This document shows, piece after piece, positions 6,883-15,154 of a stretch of DNA of 42,726 bases. Each line of letters starts with the position of its first letter. Positions within the stretch are counted from its first letter, which is position 1. Made by a program: the position numbers and the translations under genes. The notes beneath the pieces were generated by a model that saw nothing but the letters and a program-made list of their open reading frames with translations, did not search any database and was not told the origin of the DNA. Source of the stretch: JABMRP01 sp964444795 (GTDB lineage: Bacteria; Planctomycetota; Planctomycetia; Pirellulales; Thermoguttaceae); assembly GCA_964444795.1 (NCBI GenBank), contig CAYUIQ010000045.1, positions 1-42,726 of the forward strand, given 5' to 3'.

Positions 6883-9348
6883 ATGTCCGATTCACCGGCG
6901 ACGCGCGACGTTTCGTGGGGCCATTTCTCGCGGGGATTTGTTTGGCTGGCGGTGGTTCTGCCTTTCCTGACTTTGCTGGGGGGCGCGTCGGCGTTTGCCC
7001 AGGAGATCCCCCCCGACGATGAGACACCGGATGCCGACGAGCAGGCCGTGGCCCGGGCGCTCGAATGGCTCGCCTCGCATCAGATGTCCGATGGCGGCTG
7101 GAGTTTCAATCATCACCAGCACCCCCAGTGCGCGGGCAAATGCGCCAACCCGGGCAGTCTCGCGAGCGATGGTCGCGTGGCCGCTACCGCATTGGCTCTG
7201 CTGCCCTTCCTCGGCGCCGGCCAGACGCACAAGGAAGGCGAGTATCAAGCGACCGTGAAGAACGGGCTGAAGTTTCTCGTCACGCGCATGAAGCGATCCG
7301 AGCATGGCGGCAGCCTGTCGGAGAGCGGCGGGCGGATGTATTCGCACGGCCTCGCTGCCATTGCCTTGTGCGAAGCTTTCGCCATGACCCATGACAAGGG
7401 GCTCCGCGAAGCGGCCCAAATGGCGATCAACTTCATCCAATACGCGCAGGACCCCGTGGGCGGCGGTTGGCGATACCAACCCCGGCAAGCGGGCGACACG
7501 TCGGTCTTTGCCTGGCAGTTGGCGGCGTTGAAGAAGGGCCACGCGGCTTATCTCGCCATATCGCCGATAACCGTGAAGAAGGCCAGCAGTTTCCTCGATT
7601 CGGTCCAGGCCGAGAACGGAGCCCATTATGGCTACACCACGCCTGCCACGAGGGAATCGACCACGGCTATCGGCCTCCTGGGGCGCATGTACCTGGGCTG
7701 GAGACAAGAAGACGCGAGGCTCCGGCGGGGCATCGAGTGGCTGGCCGACCGAGGTCCTTCGACCGACAACATGTACTACAACTACTTTGCCAATCAGGCC
7801 GTGTTTCACCACGCCTCGGGCGAAGGCAATGCATGGAATCGGTGGAACAAGAAACTGCGCAAACACCTCGTCGAATCCCAGGTCGCCGACGGGCACGCGG
7901 CGGGGAGTTGGTTCTTCCAGGGCAAGGACCACGGCGCCCTGCGCGGCGGGCGGCTATATTGCACCACCATGGCCTGCCTCATCCTGCAAACGCGCGACCA
8001 GAAGCCGATCTACAAGCCGCGGGAAGCCGACCGCGAAGACGTGAAGGAAGTCATCGAGATCCTGGAGCCGATCAAGGAACTGGAAGAATTCGAGGAGCTT
8101 GAGGAACTACCGATCGAGGAAATGGAACTCGAAGATCCGCCGATCGAGGAAGTGGAACCGATCGATGACCTGGATAAGCCCCTGCCACACGTTGAGCTAG
8201 ATTCCCTGGAGGAGTCCCTCGCCCCGCGGAACGATCTCCTTCGCGACATCGGGACGTGGAAGGGCACCGGCCTTTCCGGCCGAGGCAAAGGGCGCGGGTC
8301 CCTGGTCAGCCGGTACGGCGGCAACGATGCGAGCGAAGCCGCGGTCGCCCGGGCGCTGAAGTGGCTGGCCGCGCATCAGATGCCCGACGGCGGCTGGAGT
8401 TTCAACCATCACCAACACCCCGGGTGCGGCGGCAAATGCGCCGACCCCGGCAGCCTTGGAAACGAAGGCCGGATCGCCGCCACGGCACTTGGCTTGCTGC
8501 CCTTTCTCGGCGCTGGCCAGACACATAAGACAGGCCAGTATAAGGAGACTGTGACGAGCGGGCTGTACTTTCTCGTCACGCGGATGAAACAAACCGAGCA
8601 TGGCGGCAGTCTGCACGAAAAAGGCGGAACGATGTACTCGCACGGGCTGGCCGCCATTGTCCTATGCGAAGCCTACGCCATGACCCGCGACAAGGGATTG
8701 CAGGGGCCGGCACAGGCGGCGCTGAAATTCATCGCCTACGCCCAGGACCCCGTCGGCGGCGGATGGCGATACAGTCCCCGCCAAGCCGGCGATACGTCGG
8801 TCACCAGTTGGCAACTCATGGCCCTGAAGAGCGGACACATGGCCTACCTTCGCATTCCGCCGGCGACCCTTGCCGGGGCCTTCAAGTTTCTCGACTCGGT
8901 TCAGTCCGACAACGGTGCAAAGTACGGCTACACCCAACCCGGCACGGGCCGGGCCACCACGGCCATCGGCCTTCTGTGTCGTATGTACATGGGGTGGAAA
9001 CGCGACAACCCGTCGCTGCGGCGGGGCGTCGAGTGGCTCAGCGTTCAAGGCCCATCCAAGAACAACATGTACTACAACTATTACGCCACACAGGTCATGC
9101 GCCATTTCGACAGCGAGCATGAGAAGACGTTCTGGACCAAGTGGAACGGCGTCATGCGCGACCATTTGGTCGAGTCGCAAGTGAAGGAGGGGCACGAGAC
9201 GGGAAGCTGGTTCCAAAAGGGAGATCACGGGGCCGATCGCGGCGGCCGGCTCTACGTTACCGCCATGTCGACGATGATCCTGGAGGTCTACTACCGCCAC
9301 TTGCCCATCTACCGCAACTCGGCGGTCGAGGAAGATTTTCCCGAGTAG
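6883..9348 (+). CDS. Exported protein with two tandem squalene-cyclase/prenyltransferase-like domains
   Basis: 821 residues. GGGAGGA precedes the ATG at 6883 by 5 bases; a GTG 27 bases upstream is in frame but lacks a site. The N terminus has a hydrophobic signal segment ending near ASAFAQ. Copy 1 spans about 50-379 and copy 2 about 487-815; they are colinear and strongly similar throughout. Each holds alpha/alpha-barrel motifs typical of prenyltransferase/squalene-cyclase repeats (DGGWSFN, GGGWRY, MYSHGLAAI, RGGRLY) and a His/Cys cluster of form HHQHPxCxGKCA. An acidic linker rich in Glu/Leu separates the copies. The catalytic DxDD motif of true squalene-hopene cyclases is not seen, so cyclase activity is doubtful. 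An extracytoplasmic binding or structural role is possible. It has its own predicted promoter. Confidence 0.9.
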   Translation: MSDSPATRDVSWGHFSRGFVWLAVVLPFLTLLGGASAFAQEIPPDDETPDADEQAVARALEWLASHQMSDGGWSFNHHQHPQCAGKCANPGSLASDGRVAATALALLPFLGAGQTHKEGEYQATVKNGLKFLVTRMKRSEHGGSLSESGGRMYSHGLAAIALCEAFAMTHDKGLREAAQMAINFIQYAQDPVGGGWRYQPRQAGDTSVFAWQLAALKKGHAAYLAISPITVKKASSFLDSVQAENGAHYGYTTPATRESTTAIGLLGRMYLGWRQEDARLRRGIEWLADRGPSTDNMYYNYFANQAVFHHASGEGNAWNRWNKKLRKHLVESQVADGHAAGSWFFQGKDHGALRGGRLYCTTMACLILQTRDQKPIYKPREADREDVKEVIEILEPIKELEEFEELEELPIEEMELEDPPIEEVEPIDDLDKPLPHVELDSLEESLAPRNDLLRDIGTWKGTGLSGRGKGRGSLVSRYGGNDASEAAVARALKWLAAHQMPDGGWSFNHHQHPGCGGKCADPGSLGNEGRIAATALGLLPFLGAGQTHKTGQYKETVTSGLYFLVTRMKQTEHGGSLHEKGGTMYSHGLAAIVLCEAYAMTRDKGLQGPAQAALKFIAYAQDPVGGGWRYSPRQAGDTSVTSWQLMALKSGHMAYLRIPPATLAGAFKFLDSVQSDNGAKYGYTQPGTGRATTAIGLLCRMYMGWKRDNPSLRRGVEWLSVQGPSKNNMYYNYYATQVMRHFDSEHEKTFWTKWNGVMRDHLVESQVKEGHETGSWFQKGDHGADRGGRLYVTAMSTMILEVYYRHLPIYRNSAVEEDFPE

Positions 9349-9366
9349 CCCCCCTGCCCTGCCCTG
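9349..9366. repeat. C-tract intergenic repeat, copy 2
   Basis: CCCCCCTGCCCTGCCCTG begins at the first base after the stop codon of the duplicated cyclase-like gene. It nearly matches 2353-2370 and 19463-19479. It occupies most of the space before the next start codon at 9376. Confidence 0.6.
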
Positions 9367-9375
9367 TTGGTTTCC

Positions 9376-10638
9376 ATGAACCCGCCGACTGCCGAATCGA
9401 CCGACCGTTACAAATGTCCGGGTCAAACGTACGCGATCAGCCGGGCGGTTCACTTGGGGCGCCTCGCCGGGTTCTACCCGGCATGTCGTCAATGCGTGCA
9501 TCGCGACGACACCGAGGGGCTGTCTTCTCGACAGATCCGTCAGCTTCGCCAGACGCGGCATCGGGGTGTCGAGGTGCCGCTGTTTGGCGGTGAAGGAGCC
9601 GGGGGCGTGATTCACAACGACCTCAGCGCGGACGATGTGCAACGCATCGCCGCTGCCTTCGGCGTTTCGCTTCGTCACGCCAAACCCGACGTGTTGAACC
9701 GCCCTCTGACGGTCCTCGCCGGCGACGGCCGGCCGATCGCGGCCGAGTTGGTGGCTGCCGCGGGAGAAGGGCTTCGCTGGGCCGGTTGTCAGGTCGCCGA
9801 TTTGGGCGCTGCCTCGGGGCCCTGTGTGGCGATGGCCGTGGAGCGGTTATCGGCCGATGGCGGTCTGCTGGTGGGCAATCCGTCGGGCAAGGCTGCCGTG
9901 GCCGGGTTGACGTTTTGGACCCGGCACGCGCGCCCGCTGTCGTCCGGCGCCGGTTTGGACGATGTCGCCGAGCGGTTTCAGCAAGGGACCGATCGCCCCA
10001 CGCGCGAGTACGGCCCCTTGCGTCGTGTGTTTTTCCAGGCCGACTATCTCGCCGGGCTATCCGACTATTTCCACGCACTACGCCCCCTGCGAATCGTCAC
10101 CCACTGCACGTGCCCGCCGGTGTGGACTTGCCTGGAGACACTGACCGAGCAGGTCGCCTGCCGGTTCGTTCGCTGCCACGGAGGAGCGGAGGAGATCGGC
10201 CGGCAGGTCGTTGACGAAGACGCCCACCTGGGGTTAATTTTCGATGACGACGGACAGCGTTGCACGCTGATGGACGAACGCGGCCGTGACGTGCCGACGC
10301 GGCAACTTCTCTTGCTCGTGGCGGCCGATCTGCTGCGGCGGCATCCCGACAGTACCCTGGCCATCGAGGGCGACGTTTCGCCCAAGCTGGAAAGGCGGAT
10401 CCGCTCGCTGGGCGGCCGGTTGATCTCCGCCGGCGCAACCCGGGCCGACATGCACCGGGCATTACGCACCGCCGACGCGATTCTCGGCGCCGATCGACGC
10501 GGGCGGCTCTGGTATCGCCACGGTGCCGGGCTCTGGTTTCCCGACGCCCTGACCACCGTCGCGTTGCTCCTGACCGTCCTGAGCCGCAGCGACCGGCCGC
10601 TTTCGACGGTCCTCGACGCGGATGCCCCGCTGGCGTAG
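9376..10638 (+). CDS. Degenerate phosphohexomutase-like protein
   Basis: 420 residues from the ATG at 9376. The N terminus has a Cys pattern (Cys14, Cys37, Cys40: YKCPGQ, then YPACRQC) that could bind a metal. The remainder follows the alpha-D-phosphohexomutase (phosphomannomutase/phosphoglucomutase) layout, with GVIHNDLSADDVQRIAAAFG near the N terminus. The active-site loop that normally contains the phospho-accepting serine in TASHNP reads GGLLVGNPSGK at 162-172, with no serine in the nucleophile position. The metal loop DGDGDR reads DDDGQR. The third domain (LERRIRSLGG) and the sugar-binding region are recognisable. It is probably a non-catalytic or altered member. It follows the previous gene by 27 bases. 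Confidence 0.72.
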   Translation: MNPPTAESTDRYKCPGQTYAISRAVHLGRLAGFYPACRQCVHRDDTEGLSSRQIRQLRQTRHRGVEVPLFGGEGAGGVIHNDLSADDVQRIAAAFGVSLRHAKPDVLNRPLTVLAGDGRPIAAELVAAAGEGLRWAGCQVADLGAASGPCVAMAVERLSADGGLLVGNPSGKAAVAGLTFWTRHARPLSSGAGLDDVAERFQQGTDRPTREYGPLRRVFFQADYLAGLSDYFHALRPLRIVTHCTCPPVWTCLETLTEQVACRFVRCHGGAEEIGRQVVDEDAHLGLIFDDDGQRCTLMDERGRDVPTRQLLLLVAADLLRRHPDSTLAIEGDVSPKLERRIRSLGGRLISAGATRADMHRALRTADAILGADRRGRLWYRHGAGLWFPDALTTVALLLTVLSRSDRPLSTVLDADAPLA

Positions 10639-10691
10639 AATGGGGATTAGAGTCTTTAGGCGTGACTTCCGCGCACGATGCTCGCATGTTT

Positions 10692-10748
10692 GTAGCATGG
10701 GCCCCCGGCCCGTGAGAGGCGGGAACACGGGCCGGGGGCCCATGCTAC
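10692..10748. repeat. Perfect 23-bp inverted repeat (hairpin element)
   Basis: The arms at 10692-10714 and 10726-10748 are perfect reverse complements, separated by 11 bases. The core is GGGCCCCCGGCCCG-like and very GC-rich. The element lies between two plus-strand genes. There is no T-run, so a simple Rho-independent terminator is less likely than a dispersed palindromic element, although an RNA hairpin could still protect or end the upstream transcript. Confidence 0.9.
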
Positions 10749-10852
10749 TTTAGTGGCGGCTGTTGGCCACGCTAGGGTCGCTTGCGAGTTCAGCCCGGAT
10801 GCAAGCGTCCCGGCTGAACGATTCGACGTAACCCATACCACGAGACCAACGG

Positions 10853-11965
10853 ATGGCTTCACACTGGCTGGCGGCGAGAACGCGGTGTTTTGATTCCTCG
10901 GGCATTCGCAAGGTGTTCGATTTGGCGGCCGGGATGACCGACCCGATCAATCTTTCCATCGGGCAACCCGATTTCGACGTACCCGAGGAAGTGCGGGCCG
11001 AGGCCGTTCGCGCGATCCAAGACGGCAAAAACGGCTATGCCTTGACCCAGGGGATGCCCGTACTGAGGGAAAAGATCCAGGCGAAGATCGACGACCAGTA
11101 CGGTCACGACGATCGCGAGGTGTTCGTCTCCAGCGGCACCAGCGGCGGACTGCTCTTGGCGATGACGGCCCTGATCGACCCGGGCGACGAGGTGATCGTG
11201 TTCGATCCGTACTTCGTGATGTACGATTCGCTGGCCGCGATGGTCGGCGGCCGGGTGGTCTACGTCGACACGTATCCCGACTTCCGCATCGACGCCGACC
11301 GCGTGGCGGCGGCCATTACGCCGCGGACCAAAGCGATCATCTTCAACAGCCCGGCCAACCCGACCGGCGCGGTCCCCAGCCGGGAAGAAGTCCGGGCGCT
11401 GGCCCGTCTGGCCGGCGAGCGCAACGTTCTTCTGGTCAGCGACGAGATCTACAGCCAGTTCTGCTACGACGAACCGTTTGTCTCGCCGGCAGAGGATAAC
11501 CCCCAGACGCTGGTGATCGACGGGTTCAGCAAGAGCCACGGCATGCCCGGCTGGCGATTGGGATTCGTGCATGGCCCCTCGGCGATCATTCAGGAGATGA
11601 TCAAGCTGCAGCAGTACACGTTTGTTTGCGCCCCGCATCCGTTTCAATGGGCCGGCGCCACGGCGATGGACGTCGACATGAGCGGCGCGGTCGACGGCTA
11701 TCGCCGCAAGCGGAACATGCTGCTGGAAGGCCTGGCCGACGATTACGAAGTGGTTCGCCCCGGCGGCGCGTTTTACATCTTCCCCCGCGTGCCCTGGGGC
11801 ACCGGGACGGAGTTTGTCACCCGGGCGATCGAGAACCGCCTGTTAATCATCCCCGGCGGCATCTTCAGCCGCAACGACACCCACTTCCGCATCTCCTACG
11901 CCGCCGGCGACGAGACGATCGAGCAGGGGATCGACGTGTTGCGGAAGCTTGCGCGGCAGAAGTAG
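10853..11965 (+). CDS. PLP-dependent class I/II aminotransferase
   Basis: 370 residues, close to the usual length for fold-type I aminotransferases of subgroup I. Seen: INLSIGQPDFDVP at the N terminus, NSPANPTG (Asn169), SDEIYSQFCYD (Asp197, Tyr200), the PLP-binding lysine in DGFSKSHGMPGWRLGF (Lys227) and the substrate-carboxylate arginine in HFRISYA. It catalyses transfer of an amino group between an amino acid and a 2-oxo acid in the cytosol. The substrate (aspartate, aromatic or another) cannot be fixed from motifs. The ATG at 10853 begins directly before a conserved region and has only a weak purine-rich upstream stretch. The gene appears monocistronic; the hairpin at 10692-10748 lies upstream. 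Confidence 0.93.
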   Translation: MASHWLAARTRCFDSSGIRKVFDLAAGMTDPINLSIGQPDFDVPEEVRAEAVRAIQDGKNGYALTQGMPVLREKIQAKIDDQYGHDDREVFVSSGTSGGLLLAMTALIDPGDEVIVFDPYFVMYDSLAAMVGGRVVYVDTYPDFRIDADRVAAAITPRTKAIIFNSPANPTGAVPSREEVRALARLAGERNVLLVSDEIYSQFCYDEPFVSPAEDNPQTLVIDGFSKSHGMPGWRLGFVHGPSAIIQEMIKLQQYTFVCAPHPFQWAGATAMDVDMSGAVDGYRRKRNMLLEGLADDYEVVRPGGAFYIFPRVPWGTGTEFVTRAIENRLLIIPGGIFSRNDTHFRISYAAGDETIEQGIDVLRKLARQK

Positions 11966-12135
11966 GTCGGGGCTTGTGCCGTTTAGCCCGGCGGCGATTG
12001 GGACTGAGGCCCATGCCCCCACCAGCTTGGGGGGAGACGCCATTCATCACACTGAGGGGACGACCATGCATTGCATGTAGTCCCCCCGAACTCCCCTCTT
12101 TTCTGCCGCGGACCTCCTTGACGGTGACCTGCTGG

Positions 12136-12552
12136 TCACGGCGTTTCCCCATTGGTGTGCTTGCCCGCTCGCGCCGGCCTCTTCAACCGCCGCGCGTCCC
12201 GCTCTTCCAAAATCTCCTTCACCGCGACCGCTCCGATCCCTGGAATCGCGAGGAGGTCGCCCGCTTCAAACTGCTGCAATTGTCTCCACGATTCAATCGA
12301 GGCCCGGCGAAGTGCGTTTTGCACCCGCGTACTGAAGGCGTCGCGATCGATCCGGTCGTTCGTGATCGCCTTGGTTTCCCGGCGCAGCTTGAACTCGCCG
12401 CACGCAAACGTAGCCGCCGGCACCAGCGGCCAACATGTGTTGCAGTGAATCACCACCGGGGCCGATCGTCGGCAATCTCCTCGATATCCATTTGTGGAGG
12501 TATAGAATTGGCAGTCTCCACAGGTTCTCGTGCTCTTCCCGTTCCTCTTCAT
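12136..12552 (-). CDS. Small Cys-rich protein with a helix-hairpin-helix / alpha-CTD-like domain
   Basis: 138 residues from an ATG preceded by GGAGAGGAG. The N-terminal half has six cysteines (11, 14, 27, 37, 40, 51) in a CGDC...GDC...CNTC...CGEF pattern that suggests a small metal-binding domain. The C-terminal part at about 76-118 (NALRRASIESWRQLQQFEAG, LLAIPGIGAVAVKEI) matches the helix-hairpin-helix of the RNA polymerase alpha-subunit C-terminal domain. Such HhH units bind DNA or proteins. The combination suggests a small nucleic-acid-associated or transcription-related protein, but no function is established. It is convergent with the aminotransferase gene and stands alone. Confidence 0.72.
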   Translation of the reverse strand: MKRNGKSTRTCGDCQFYTSTNGYRGDCRRSAPVVIHCNTCWPLVPAATFACGEFKLRRETKAITNDRIDRDAFSTRVQNALRRASIESWRQLQQFEAGDLLAIPGIGAVAVKEILEERDARRLKRPARAGKHTNGETP

Positions 12553-13053
12553 CGCTCCTCTCCGGCATTTCGCCCCAATTGAACGTTCTGGTCCTTAGAC
12601 GCTTAGACGCGGTCAGCTCAGGAAAAGTTCCCCCGGAACGTCGAAAATCGGCCGCCAGTTCGGCAAACGGAGAACTTGCCTTCCCATTCTACGTGCCCGC
12701 TGGGTATCGCTACGTAACGAGCTTGTAACAACCGGAGCCGTGGGGGGGCCTTTCCTTGGATCCCGGAGATAAGCAGGGCCAGCGTCATCGACAACGGATG
12801 GGGCTCTCATGTCGCGATGACGCCTGTCCTTCCCTCCACCTCCAAGGGGTCAGGGTCTACCCCCCACTAGCTATTCATGGGGTAGCAACGCCGCTCAATT
12901 AGTTGTAGCCCTATGCGATGCCCGGTACAATCGGGGCCATGAGACGGGCAGATCTCAGGGCAGAGGCGGACCACAAGAAAGATGAAACGGCATCTGGGGT
13001 GATCAGTCGGACTCCGAAACAACGGGGCATCCGGGGACTGATTCCGAATGCAC
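12553..13053. other. Gene-poor stretch
   Basis: About 500 bases with no convincing gene on either strand. Several short open frames exist but none has a ribosome-binding site, a recognisable motif or a typical codon pattern. The right end abuts the clpX terminator. Confidence 0.5.
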
Positions 13054-13087
13054 AAAAAAACGCCCCCGCATGTATCGCGAGGGCGTT
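13054..13087 (-). terminator. Rho-independent terminator downstream of clpX
   Basis: On the minus strand the arms 13077-13087 and 13059-13069 form an 11-bp stem with one mismatch and a 7-base loop, immediately followed by seven T residues (plus-strand A-run at 13054-13060). It lies about 55 bases after the clpX stop codon. Confidence 0.88.
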
Positions 13088-13140
13088 CGAGGGTGCGTAA
13101 GAGGCGGACGGCACACGGTGTGTGGGCTGCTATGAATGGG

Positions 13141-14439
13141 CTAGGCGCTCTTCGTCTTGCTCTTTGTCTTCGTCTTGGCCTTGGGTAACGGCAACACGCG
13201 TTTCCCGCCTTCCACCACGTCTTCGTTGATCACGTAGCGGCTAGGTTTGGGCTGCTCGGGTAGATCGAACATCAGGTCGAGCATCGTGTTTTCGATAATC
13301 GAACGCAACCCGCGCGCGCCGGTCTCTTTCTCGGTCGCTCGTTCGGCGATCATTCGTAACGCGTCTTCGGAAAACTCCAGCTCGGCATCTTCCATGGCAA
13401 ACAGTTTGCAGTACTGCTTGACCAGCGCGTTCTTGGGTTCGGTCAGCACGCGCACCAGATCGTCGATATCCAGCGGCTTCAGTGACGAGATGACCGGCAG
13501 CCGCCCGACCAACTCCGGAATCAGGCCAAACTGGAGTACGTCGTCGCTGTTGGCGTCCTCGAGCAGTTCGCCCGGTTTGTAATCGGCCCGGGCGGCGCCT
13601 TCCTGGGAGAAGCCGATGGTACGCTTGCCAAGCCGCCGGGCGATGATATCCTCCAGGCCGACGAACGTGCCGCCGCAGATGAAGAGGATATTGGTGGTGT
13701 CCATCTGGATGTACTGTTGCTCGGGATGCTTGCGGCCGCCTTGCGGTGGCACATTGGCCGTGGTGCCTTCGAGCATTTTCAGCAAAGCCTGCTGAACTCC
13801 TTCACCAGAGACGTCGCGGGTGATGGAGACGTTCTGGCTGGTCTTGCCGATCTTGTCGATCTCGTCGATGTAGAGGACGCCCCGCTGGGCAGCCTCGACG
13901 TCGAAATCGGCGGCGTGGAGCAATTTCAGCAGCAGGTTCTCGACGTCCTCCCCGACGTAACCCGCCTCGGTCAGCGTGGTCGCGTCGCCGATGGCAAACG
14001 GCACGTCGAGAAATCGGGCGAGCGTTTGGGCCAGGAGTGTCTTGCCGCAACCGGTGGGGCCGATCAGCATGATGTTCGACTTGTCGATCTCGACGTCGTC
14101 GTCGTCGGTTCCGCACATCAGCCGCTTGTAATGATTGTGGACGGCAACGCTAATGACCTTCTTGGCCCGGTCCTGGCCGATCACGTACTCGTCCAAATGG
14201 CCGACGAGTTCGCGAGGCGTGGGCACCTTGGAGAAGAGCTGTCGACCGGTTCCCCGGCGGCGCCGTTCCTCATCCAGAATCGACTGGCAGAGGTCGATAC
14301 ACTCGCCGCAGATATACACGTCGCCAGGTCCTTCGACCAGCGGTCCCACATCGCGAAAGCTCTTGCGACAAAAGGAGCAGAAGGCGTTCTTCTTCGTGGT
14401 GCCGCGGCGTCCGGAATTAAAATCCCTTCCTGAGGGCAT
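13141..14439 (-). CDS. clpX: ATP-dependent Clp protease ATP-binding subunit ClpX
   Basis: 432 residues, full length. The N-terminal zinc-binding domain has Cys21, Cys24, Cys44 and Cys47 (CSFC, CGEC). The AAA+ module shows Walker A GPTGCGKT (127-134), the GYVG pore loop (160-163), Walker B VLYIDEID (188-195) and VSGEGVQQALL. ClpX unfolds tagged or adaptor-delivered substrates in the cytosol and feeds them to ClpP. The C terminus carries an unusual Lys/Thr-rich tail (KAKTKTKSKTKSA). clpP is not adjacent in this window. The start codon follows GGAAAGGATCG. The gene ends at a strong terminator and is preceded on the same strand by a small membrane-protein gene, 150 bases away. Confidence 0.98.
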   Translation of the reverse strand: MPSGRDFNSGRRGTTKKNAFCSFCRKSFRDVGPLVEGPGDVYICGECIDLCQSILDEERRRRGTGRQLFSKVPTPRELVGHLDEYVIGQDRAKKVISVAVHNHYKRLMCGTDDDDVEIDKSNIMLIGPTGCGKTLLAQTLARFLDVPFAIGDATTLTEAGYVGEDVENLLLKLLHAADFDVEAAQRGVLYIDEIDKIGKTSQNVSITRDVSGEGVQQALLKMLEGTTANVPPQGGRKHPEQQYIQMDTTNILFICGGTFVGLEDIIARRLGKRTIGFSQEGAARADYKPGELLEDANSDDVLQFGLIPELVGRLPVISSLKPLDIDDLVRVLTEPKNALVKQYCKLFAMEDAELEFSEDALRMIAERATEKETGARGLRSIIENTMLDLMFDLPEQPKPSRYVINEDVVEGGKRVLPLPKAKTKTKSKTKSA

Positions 14440-14589
14440 ACTCGATCCTTTCCACGTCGTGCGGTGCGATGCTATTCTTCCTACGGCTCATCCCGGGCCA
14501 ATGTTTTCGGCCACCCGGGCCAGCGGCTATCCACGAGAACGTCAGAACCCCACCAGTCGCTCCCTTCGTCGCGGCCGGTACCATCCGTC

Positions 14590-14853
14590 CTAACCCGTTT
14601 CCTCGGTATCGTTTAACTCGTCTTGGATCTGCACCGCCAACGTAGTTCTTATTGTTCGGAATTCCTCGTCGCTAAGCTCACCTCGGGAGTGCATTTCACG
14701 GAATTTTGACATCAAATCGCTCGCTACCGGTTCACGTTGTACCGACTCGGTACGAAATACCCCGATCACGTACACCGCGATGGCTCCCAGCAAGATAGCC
14801 ACGGTGAGCCAGAGCACCAACTGCGTGAAGAAGTTCCCAAAGAAATCCGCCAT
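14590..14853 (-). CDS. Small SHOCT-like single-pass membrane protein
   Basis: 87 residues from the ATG at 14853 (MADFFGNFFTQ), which follows GAAGAG. The open frame continues upstream, but that sequence does not look coding. One transmembrane helix (LVLWLTVAILLGAIAVYVIG) is followed by a short helical motif, MSKFREMHSRGELSDEEF, matching the SHOCT (short C-terminal) pattern of paired helices with the G-x-[LI]-[ST]-x-[ED]-E-[FY] core. The role is unknown; SHOCT segments are thought to mediate oligomerisation. It lies upstream of clpX on the same strand, but 150 bases separate them. Confidence 0.75.
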   Translation of the reverse strand: MADFFGNFFTQLVLWLTVAILLGAIAVYVIGVFRTESVQREPVASDLMSKFREMHSRGELSDEEFRTIRTTLAVQIQDELNDTEETG

Positions 14854-15058
14854 CGACTCTTCGCCAGCCGTGTGAAAAGGTCCCTCTGACCTGAATGATA
14901 TGCATACACACTCCATTATGCGCATTCCGCAAAGCTCAGTCCACCGCTCCATAGAGCGGCTACTTGAATCCACCACACCGAGGGGGTACACGGGGGTCAC
15001 TTCCACCCGTTGACAGCCCCCGGCAGCAGCCCTACCCTGAGGAGTTCAGTGGATTATC

Positions 15059-15118
15059 GTAACCCGAAGCGTAAGCGAGGGAACTCGCTGGCCGTTCCTC
15101 GCTTACGCTTCGGGTTAC
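15059..15118. repeat. Perfect 22-bp inverted repeat of the CCCGAAGCGTAAGCGAGG family
   Basis: The arms at 15059-15080 and 15097-15118 are perfect reverse complements with a 16-base spacer. The element lies 36 bases before the aldolase start codon and would fold in its 5' leader. A degenerate arm occurs at 1657-1679. From memory, this sequence is a common dispersed intergenic element in planctomycete genomes, often mistranslated as NPKRKRG. Confidence 0.92.
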
Positions 15119-15154
15119 TCTTGGCATGGGGGCTCAACGAGAAAGAGGACTACG

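Noticed and set aside
12613..13114. Several frames of 60-70 codons between the Cys/HhH gene and clpX.
   Set aside because: No ribosome-binding sites or motifs, and two of them overlap the clpX terminator hairpin.
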